Shown: positions 32,422 to 38,208 of the stretch, piece by piece
Position numbering within the stretch: position 1 is the first letter of the stretch
How the letters are laid out: every line of letters starts with the position of its first letter
DNA from: Mesorhizobium sp.
GTDB lineage: Bacteria > Pseudomonadota > Alphaproteobacteria > Rhizobiales > Rhizobiaceae
Assembly: GCF_017306585.1 (NCBI RefSeq)
Contig: NZ_JAFKIC010000153.1
Coordinates: 1 to 38,208 of the forward strand
Direction of reading: 5' to 3'
DNA: 38,208 nt
Position numbers and translations under genes: made by a program
Notes under the pieces: generated by a model
The model's input: the letters and a program-made list of their open reading frames with translations, nothing else
Database searches by the model: none
What the model was told of the DNA's origin: nothing

Positions 32422-33903
32422 ATGAAATTGTGGAAAACCATTCTGGCCGCGGCAGTCCTGACGCTGGCCGCCGCCGGCACCTCGGCGTTCGCCGCGCGCA
32501 CCGATCTCGTCATCGGCATTCCGCTGGAGCCCCCGCATCTCGATCCGACGGCAGGAGCGGCCGCGGCCATCCGGGAGGTCACCTATGCCAACGTCTTCGA
32601 GGGCCTTACCCGCATCGGCCCCAACAGCGAAGTCCTGCCGGACCTCGCCGAGAGCTGGACCGTCTCGGACGACGGCAAGGTCTATACGTTCAAGCTGCAC
32701 ACCGGCGTGAAATTCCACGACGGCGCCGACTTCAGCGCCGACGACGTGAAATTCTCACTCGACCGTGCCCGCGCGGAAAACTCGCTCAACGCGCAAAAGC
32801 AACTCTTTGCCGCCATCGACAAGGTCGAAGTGGTCGACCCCGCCACGGTGAAGATCACGCTGACCCACCCGCAGGGTGGTTTCCTCTACAATATGGGCTG
32901 GGGCGACGCGGTGATCGTGTCGCCGAAATCCGCCGACACCAACAAGGAAAAGCCCGTTGGCACCGGGCCTTTCAAGTTCGACAGCTGGGCCAAGGGCTCG
33001 TCGATCACCCTGGTGAAATCGGACCATTACTGGGGCGCGCCCGTATTCCTCGAAAAGGTCGAGTTCCGCATCGTTCCCGATGCCGCGGCCGCTGTGCCGG
33101 CGCTGCTTTCCGGCGACATCCAGGCTTTCCCCTTCTTCGATCCCGACAGCGTCGCCCAGGTCAAGGACGATCCCCGCTTCAAGGTCGTGGTCGGCGCCAC
33201 CGAAGGGGAGACCATCCTGTCGATCAACAACAAGCAGCCGCCCTTCGACAAGCTGCAGGTGAGGCAGGCGATCTCCTATGCGCTCGACCGCAAGGCGATC
33301 ATCGATGGCGCCTCGGCCGGGCTCGGCCTGCCGATCGGCTCGCATATGTCGCCGACCAACAAATACTATGTCGACCTCACCGGCCGCTATCCGCACGATG
33401 TGGCCAAGGCCAAGGAACTTCTGAAGGAAGCAGGACTGGAGAACGGCTTCAAGGCGACGCTGAAGCTGCCGCCACCCTCTTATGCGCGCCTCGGCGGCGA
33501 GATCATCGCCTCGGAACTGCGCGACGTCGGCATCAACCTTGAGATCATCCCGGTCGAGTGGGCGCAATGGCTGGACCAGGTGTTCACCAAGAAGGACTAT
33601 GACCTGACCATCGTTTCCCATACCGAACCGAACGACATCGATATCTATTCGCGCAAGGACTATTACTTCAATTACGACAACCCCACCTTCAACAAGGTCA
33701 TCGCCGATCTGGACGTGACGACCGATGAGGCCAAGCGCAAGGAACTCTACGCCGAGGCGCAGAAAATCCTGGCCGACGACGCCGTGGTCGGCTTCCTCTA
33801 CGAACTGCCGAAGGTCGGCGTCTGGGACGCCAAGCTGCAGGGCCTGTGGGAAAACGCGCCGATCCCCGCCAACGACCTGACCAAGGTGAAGTGGAGCGAG
33901 TGA
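32422..33903 (+). CDS. Periplasmic binding protein of a peptide/opine-type ABC importer
   Basis: A 493-aa SBP_bac_5 family (DppA/OppA-like) protein. The signal peptide is KTILAAAVLTLAAAGTSAFA; the mature part starts with the family-typical LVIGIPLEPPHLDPTAG and contains LAESWTVSDDGKVYTFKLH. ATG 32422 is chosen for its ribosome site (GGGGAG) and immediate signal peptide. It binds oligopeptides, dipeptides or related compounds and delivers them to the permeases downstream. A 250-base gap with a large inverted repeat lies before the first permease. Confidence 0.94.
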   Translation: MKLWKTILAAAVLTLAAAGTSAFAARTDLVIGIPLEPPHLDPTAGAAAAIREVTYANVFEGLTRIGPNSEVLPDLAESWTVSDDGKVYTFKLHTGVKFHDGADFSADDVKFSLDRARAENSLNAQKQLFAAIDKVEVVDPATVKITLTHPQGGFLYNMGWGDAVIVSPKSADTNKEKPVGTGPFKFDSWAKGSSITLVKSDHYWGAPVFLEKVEFRIVPDAAAAVPALLSGDIQAFPFFDPDSVAQVKDDPRFKVVVGATEGETILSINNKQPPFDKLQVRQAISYALDRKAIIDGASAGLGLPIGSHMSPTNKYYVDLTGRYPHDVAKAKELLKEAGLENGFKATLKLPPPSYARLGGEIIASELRDVGINLEIIPVEWAQWLDQVFTKKDYDLTIVSHTEPNDIDIYSRKDYYFNYDNPTFNKVIADLDVTTDEAKRKELYAEAQKILADDAVVGFLYELPKVGVWDAKLQGLWENAPIPANDLTKVKWSE

Positions 33904-33940
33904 GGCTGTTGGGCAATAGGCGACGCTTGCGTTCCGTCAC

Positions 33941-34097
33941 GCCCCCCTCTGCCCTGCCGGGCATCTCCCCCTCAAGGGGGGAGATTGGCAGTTTCTACGC
34001 CCGCGATTTCAATGCAGTGTTGCTTATCGGCAAAGGCCCTGATGAAAGAGCGATCTCCCCCCTTGAGGGGGAGATGTCCGGCAGGACAGAGGGGGGC
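33941..34097. repeat. 45-base imperfect inverted repeat inside the ABC importer operon
   Basis: The arms at 33941-33985 and 34053-34097 are complementary at 43 of 45 positions, separated by 67 bases. Each arm also contains its own palindrome (ATCTCCCC...GGGGAGAT). The CCCTGCCGGGCATCTCCCC-type sequence resembles a dispersed intergenic repeat of Mesorhizobium. In RNA it would form a very stable hairpin between the binding-protein and permease coding regions. Confidence 0.85.
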
Positions 34098-34156
34098 CTC
34101 ATAGAACTCTGCCGTGCCCAGTTGTTTGCTTTCGCAACTGCACCCCTTCACCGCCC

Positions 34157-35104
34157 ATGATCGCCTACCTCCTCAAGCGCCTCGCCATCGCGCTCGCCAC
34201 GCTGATCCTCGCATCCATCGTCGTGTTCGCCGTGCTGGAAATCCTGCCCGGCGATCCGGCACGGCTGATGCTGGGCATGAACGCAAGCGCCGATCAGATC
34301 GAGCTACTGCGCGACCAGATGGGCCTCAACGCGCCGCTGATCTGGCGCTACCTGCATTGGGCCGGAGGCCTGCTCAGCCTCGATTTCGGCCGTTCCTACA
34401 CCTATTCGGTGCCGGTCATCGATCTGGTGCGTGAGCGGCTTGCCGTGTCGCTGCCGCTGGCGCTGATCGCGCTTGCGCTCTCCACCGTCATTGCCATTCC
34501 GGTCGGCCTGTTTTCCGCCAGCCGGCGCGGGCGCGCCGGCGACACGATTTCGATGGGCGCCGCGCAGCTTGGCGTCGCGGTGCCCAATTTCTGGTTCGCG
34601 CTGATGCTGATCTATGTCTTCGCCGTCTGGCTGAGGCTGGTGCCGGCCGGCGGTTTCCCGGGCTGGAGCGCCGGCATCTGGCCGGCGCTGAAATCGTTGC
34701 TTCTGCCGGCCGTGGCGCTCGCCCTGCCCCAGGCTGCGATCCTGGCGCGCGTCACCCGGTCGGCTCTGATCGAGGTGCTCAACGAGGATTATATCCGCAC
34801 CGCCCGCGCCAAGGGCCTGCCCTATCGCACCGTCCTGTGGCGGCACGCGCTACGCAACGCCATGATCCCGGTGCTGACCATCCTCGGCCTGCAATTCGCC
34901 TTCCTGCTTGCCGGCACCATCATCATCGAGAATGTCTTCTATCTGCCGGGCCTCGGCCGCCTGGTCTTCCAAGCCATTACCCAGCGTGACCTGATCGTCG
35001 TCGAAAGCGTCGTCATGCTGCTGGTCGCCGCCGTCATCGCCGTCAATCTCCTGGTCGACTTTTCCTATGCGGCGGTAGACCCGCGCCTGAGAAGCCGGTC
35101 ATGA
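34157..35104 (+). CDS. ABC importer permease, DppB-like
   Basis: A 315-aa inner-membrane permease with about six membrane helices. N-terminal segment IALATLILASIVVFAVLEIL carries the family's LPGDPA. The cytoplasmic EAA loop that contacts the ATPase is visible as DYIRTARAKGLPYRTVLWRH (about residues 211-230). It ends DPRLR and overlaps the next gene by 4 bases (ATGA-type), so the two are translationally coupled. Confidence 0.94.
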   Translation: MIAYLLKRLAIALATLILASIVVFAVLEILPGDPARLMLGMNASADQIELLRDQMGLNAPLIWRYLHWAGGLLSLDFGRSYTYSVPVIDLVRERLAVSLPLALIALALSTVIAIPVGLFSASRRGRAGDTISMGAAQLGVAVPNFWFALMLIYVFAVWLRLVPAGGFPGWSAGIWPALKSLLLPAVALALPQAAILARVTRSALIEVLNEDYIRTARAKGLPYRTVLWRHALRNAMIPVLTILGLQFAFLLAGTIIIENVFYLPGLGRLVFQAITQRDLIVVESVVMLLVAAVIAVNLLVDFSYAAVDPRLRSRS

Positions 35105-35970
35105 CGCTCCACATCGACATCCCCGAGGAGACGCTCGGCGGCATCCTCGCCAAGGCATTCAGGAACACCGCTTTCCTGACCGGCTTCGTCATATCAGTGC
35201 TGATTCTGCTGATGGCCGCGACTTCCTACGTCTGGACGCCCTACGATGTGACGAAGCTGGTCATAGCCGACAAGACGCAAGGCCCCTCGCTGGCGCATTG
35301 GTTCGGCACGGACCATTTCGGCCGTGACATCCTGTCGATGGTCATGGTCGGCGCCCGCAATTCCATCGCCGTGGCACTGGTGGCGGTCGGCATCGGCATG
35401 GGCGTCGGCGTGCCGCTCGGCGCCTTTGCAGCGGCGCGCGGCGGGCTCGTCGACGAGGCGCTGATGCGCATCAACGATCTCGTCTTCGCCTTCCCCGCAC
35501 TGCTGTCGGCGATCATGATCACCGCCATCTTCGGCCCGGGCGCGGTCAACGCCATCATCGCCATCGGCATCTTCAACATCCCGGTCTTTGCCCGCGTCGC
35601 GCGCGCCGGCGCGCTGGCCATCTGGCCGCGTGAATTCATCCTTGCCGCACGCGCCGCCGGCAAGAGCAGCACGCAGATCACGATCGAACATGTCCTGCCC
35701 AACATCGCCACGCTGCTCCTGGTGCAAGGCACCATCCAGTTCGCGCTGGGCATCCTGGCGGAGGCCGGGCTTTCCTATCTGGGCCTCGGCGCCCAGCCGC
35801 CAATGCCGAGCTGGGGCCGCATGCTGTTCGACGCACAGACCCGCATGGTGGCAGCACCATGGATGGCGATCTTCCCCGGCATGGCGATCGTCGTCACCGT
35901 GCTCGGCCTGAACCTGCTCGGCGACGGCATCGCCGACATTCTCGACCCGAAATCGCGGCGGCAACGATGA
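35101..35970 (+). CDS. ABC importer permease, DppC-like
   Basis: A 289-aa permease forming the transmembrane heterodimer with the preceding protein. N-terminal helix TGFVISVLILLMAATSYVW; the family's HWFGTDHFGRDILS lies around residues 62-75. The EAA loop includes EFILAARAAGKSSTQITIEH, and the C-terminus GDGIADILDPK is typical. It overlaps both neighbours by 4 bases. Confidence 0.94.
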   Translation: MTLHIDIPEETLGGILAKAFRNTAFLTGFVISVLILLMAATSYVWTPYDVTKLVIADKTQGPSLAHWFGTDHFGRDILSMVMVGARNSIAVALVAVGIGMGVGVPLGAFAAARGGLVDEALMRINDLVFAFPALLSAIMITAIFGPGAVNAIIAIGIFNIPVFARVARAGALAIWPREFILAARAAGKSSTQITIEHVLPNIATLLLVQGTIQFALGILAEAGLSYLGLGAQPPMPSWGRMLFDAQTRMVAAPWMAIFPGMAIVVTVLGLNLLGDGIADILDPKSRRQR

Positions 35971-37589
35971 GCCTGCTCGAGATCGAGAACCTGTCGCTGA
36001 CCATCGGCGACACACCGATCCTAAGAGGTGTGGAGCTTTCCGTCGCGCCCGGCGAAGTGATGGGGCTGGTTGGCGAATCAGGCTCCGGCAAGTCGATGAC
36101 TGCTTTGACGGTGATGCGGCTTCTGCCACACGCAGCTCGGGCCGCCGGGCGCGTCACATTCGACGGCATCGATATCCTCGCCGCCACCGAGGACCAGATG
36201 TGCGCTTTGCGCGGCGACGACATCGGCATGGTGTTCCAGGAGCCGATGACGGCGCTCAATCCGGTGAAAACCATCGGCGAACAGGTCGCCGAAGGTATAC
36301 GCTGGCACACCAGGGCCACGCGGGCCGATGCCGAGCAGCGGGCCCGCAGGATGCTCGACCGCGTCGGTCTGCCCGAGGCGAAATTCCCGCTGTCGCGCTA
36401 TCCGCACGAACTGTCCGGCGGCCAGCGCCAGCGCGTCGTCATCGCCATCGCCTGCGCGCTGAAACCGAAACTGCTGATCGCCGACGAACCGACGACAGCG
36501 CTCGACGTCGTGCTGCAGGCGCAGATTCTCGACCTCCTGCGCGACCTCGTGGCCGAGAGCCGCATGGGCCTGCTGCTGATCTCGCACGACCTTGCCGTGG
36601 TGACAGAGATGTCGGACCGCATCACCATCCTGCGCCATGGCGAGGTGATGGAGTCCGGCGACACGGCGCGCACGCTGTCGGAACAGCTGCATCCCTACAC
36701 GCGCCAGCTGGCGCTGGCCTCGATGCATGTGCCGGCGCGTGCGCGGCCGCATGGTGCCGAAAGCAGCCAACCCTTGCTGCAGGTCGAAGGCGTCACCCGC
36801 GACTATGCCGGCCGCCGCGTCTCGTTGTTCCGCCGCGCGCCCGATATCCGCGCGGTCGACGATGTCTCGCTGTCGATGGCGCCAGGCCAGTCGGTGGCGC
36901 TGGTCGGCCGCTCCGGCTGCGGCAAGTCAACGCTTGCCCGCATGATCCTGGCGCTGGACCGCCCGAGTTCGGGCACGATCCGCTTTCGCGGCGAAACCAT
37001 CACCGGCAAGAGCGAGCCCGAATTGAAACCGGCCCGGCGCGACATGCAGGTGGTCTTCCAGGACCCTTACGGCTCCTTCGACCCGCGCCAGAAGGTGGAA
37101 AAACTGGTCGCCGAACCCCTGCATGTGCTGGAGAAAAAGCCGACACGCGCCGAGCGCCGTGAGATGGTGGCACATGCCCTGCACGAGGTCGGCCTCGGCC
37201 AGGGCGACATGGACAAATACCCGCATGAGTTCTCGGGCGGCCAGCGTCAGCGCCTGTCGATCGCGCGCGCCATCATCACGCGCCCCAAACTGGTCGTCGC
37301 CGACGAGCCGGTCTCGGCGCTCGATGTCTCGATCCGCGCCCAGATCCTCGACCTGTTCGCCGAACTCAACCACAAGCTCGGCATCGCCTATCTCTTCATC
37401 ACCCACGACCTGACCGTCGCCCGCGCCATCACGGACGAGGTTCTGGTCATGCACGAGGGCAGGATCGTCGAGCGTGGCAAGACGAGCGAAGTGCTGGATC
37501 ACCCCCAATCGGAGGCCGCCAAAGCGCTGGTTGCAGCAGCGCCCGATCTGCACCGCGCGATCGCGCGCAGGATGCAGGAACAGGGGTGA
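35967..37589 (+). CDS. Fused double-ATPase subunit of the peptide-type ABC importer (DppD-DppF-like)
   Basis: A 540-aa protein with two complete nucleotide-binding domains. Domain 1: Walker A GESGSGKS (36-43), signature LSGGQRQR, Walker B LLIADEP, switch His in LLISHDLA. Domain 2 (from about residue 270): Walker A GRSGCGKS, signature FSGGQRQR, Walker B LVVADEP, switch His in FITHDL. Between them, HPYTRQLALASMHVP is the usual C-terminal tail of DppD-type ATPases. Both sites look competent, so one chain replaces the usual DppD and DppF pair. ATG 35967 overlaps the permease stop (ATGA). Confidence 0.95.
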   Translation: MSLLEIENLSLTIGDTPILRGVELSVAPGEVMGLVGESGSGKSMTALTVMRLLPHAARAAGRVTFDGIDILAATEDQMCALRGDDIGMVFQEPMTALNPVKTIGEQVAEGIRWHTRATRADAEQRARRMLDRVGLPEAKFPLSRYPHELSGGQRQRVVIAIACALKPKLLIADEPTTALDVVLQAQILDLLRDLVAESRMGLLLISHDLAVVTEMSDRITILRHGEVMESGDTARTLSEQLHPYTRQLALASMHVPARARPHGAESSQPLLQVEGVTRDYAGRRVSLFRRAPDIRAVDDVSLSMAPGQSVALVGRSGCGKSTLARMILALDRPSSGTIRFRGETITGKSEPELKPARRDMQVVFQDPYGSFDPRQKVEKLVAEPLHVLEKKPTRAERREMVAHALHEVGLGQGDMDKYPHEFSGGQRQRLSIARAIITRPKLVVADEPVSALDVSIRAQILDLFAELNHKLGIAYLFITHDLTVARAITDEVLVMHEGRIVERGKTSEVLDHPQSEAAKALVAAAPDLHRAIARRMQEQG

Positions 37590-37598
37590 CGGCCGCCT

Positions 37599-38030
37599 CT
37601 ACTCCTGCGGCTTCACGACATCGACCGGGCTGATATCGAGCAGGTCGAGCGTGCGCCGCAGCAGCCGCACCTCGGTCTCGGACAGTTGCGAATCCGCTTT
37701 GGCGATCTCCGCCATGTGCTGCGCCAGCAGCCTGCGCCGTTCGACATCGAGATCACGAAACAGTGCGATTGCCTGCGAGCCGTTGGTCTCGTAGCCGAAC
37801 TCGTTGAGATATTCGATGACCGCGTCGATGCTGCTTTCCGGTATGTCGAAAGCCTCCTTGCAAATGCGCCGGAAGGCAACCATCTCGCTCTCGCTGACCG
37901 TTCCGTCCGCCAGGATCATGCGAAACAGCATCAGCAGCTCCGCCGACAGCACGGGATCGTCCGCCACCTTGCGCACGCCCGGGTCGCCGTCAAAGATCGA
38001 GCGTATCTGGTCCAGCAATGCGAACGCCAT
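37599..38030 (-). CDS. TerB-like (tellurite-resistance-type) domain protein
   Basis: A 143-aa all-helical cytoplasmic protein of the TerB/TerB-like superfamily. The acidic helix-turn ILADGTVSESEM (about 40-51) and the second, AEIAKADSQLSETEVRLLRR (about 106-125), are the two pseudo-repeated putative metal-binding motifs. The family is linked to metal and phage stress in ter operons, but isolated TerB-like proteins like this one, without other ter genes, have no assigned role. It is convergent with the ABC operon, 9 bases away. Confidence 0.85.
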   Translation of the reverse strand: MAFALLDQIRSIFDGDPGVRKVADDPVLSAELLMLFRMILADGTVSESEMVAFRRICKEAFDIPESSIDAVIEYLNEFGYETNGSQAIALFRDLDVERRRLLAQHMAEIAKADSQLSETEVRLLRRTLDLLDISPVDVVKPQE

Positions 38031-38145
38031 GAGCGGCCCCTTTCCGATTCCTCTTCACTAGAGTTAGCGCGGAATCGGCCTTGCGCAAACGGGGCGGCCA
38101 TGATCGAACGCCTCCTATCTCAGCGAACCGGCATTCGTCACGCCA

Positions 38146-38208
38146 ATGATCGACCTCAGCCTGCAAACCGTCGCCATGCTCGCCTTCGCGGCCTTTGCCG
38201 CCGGCTTT
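38146..38208 (+). CDS. TauE/SafE (TSUP) family permease, N-terminal fragment
   Basis: An open frame from ATG 38146 runs off the window end. The 21 visible residues (hydrophobic LQTVAMLAFAAFAAGF) match the first membrane helix of YfcA-type sulfite-exporter TauE/SafE proteins, which are usually about 250 aa. It diverges from the TerB-like gene with a 115-base gap. The call rests on a very short piece. Confidence 0.5.
   Translation, partial: MIDLSLQTVAMLAFAAFAAGF

Overview
The window is a GC-rich chromosomal segment from an alphaproteobacterium of the order Hyphomicrobiales, most probably Mesorhizobium or a close relative. Three things point there. It carries an acpXL-fabF2XL-fabF1XL-adh-lpxXL cluster, which makes and attaches the very-long-chain fatty acid of rhizobial lipid A. 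It has an Lrp-type putR divergent from a PutA without a DNA-binding domain. It has an hmuQ-type heme monooxygenase beside tonB and a heme receptor. The genus is inference; no 16S or ribosomal marker is present. No insertion sequence, integrase, CRISPR array or replication origin was seen.

Layout: (1) 28-4657, heme uptake: TonB-dependent receptor, small exported protein, TonB, HmuQ and a translationally coupled VOC protein. (2) 4673-8896, proline catabolism: putA and divergent putR. (3) 8902-10558, a di-heme cytochrome c peroxidase lipoprotein and a FixH/YtkA-like membrane-anchored protein. (4) 10712-15409, carbon metabolism: PfkB (KDG-type) sugar kinase, aldose 1-epimerase, succinate-semialdehyde dehydrogenase and an AEC-family exporter. 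(5) 15693-19359, two exported proteins: a caspase-fold protein with a C-terminal array of about ten TPR-like repeats, and a histidine phosphatase. (6) 19588-21237, two abutting tRNA-like sequences with abnormal features, a long untranslated stretch and a slipin (SPFH) protein without a membrane anchor, closed by a strong terminator. (7) 21415-26403, the VLCFA/lipid A cluster. (8) 26552-29951, a methyltransferase convergent with an ATP-grasp/FAD-oxidoreductase pair of unknown pathway. (9) 30336-30764, an L,D-transpeptidase. (10) 30983-37589, an M20 deacylase followed by a complete peptide-type ABC importer (binding protein, two permeases, fused double ATPase), split by a large inverted repeat. 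(11) 37599-38208, a TerB-like protein and the start of a TauE/SafE-type permease.

The most unusual locus is 19588-21237. The first tRNA-like sequence has a complete set of arms but a 6-nt anticodon loop. The second shares its first three bases with the CCA of the first, has a broken acceptor stem, a UAU anticodon and no CCA. They precede a slipin of a type I associate with RtcR/RtcB RNA-repair operons, yet no rtcA, rtcB, rtcR or rsr is present. This may be a tRNA-mimic RNA plus slipin module. Second, FabF2XL has lost the ketosynthase cysteine in a way that resembles polyketide chain-length factors. It sits next to an intact ketosynthase, and the fabZ usually found in this cluster is missing from the window.
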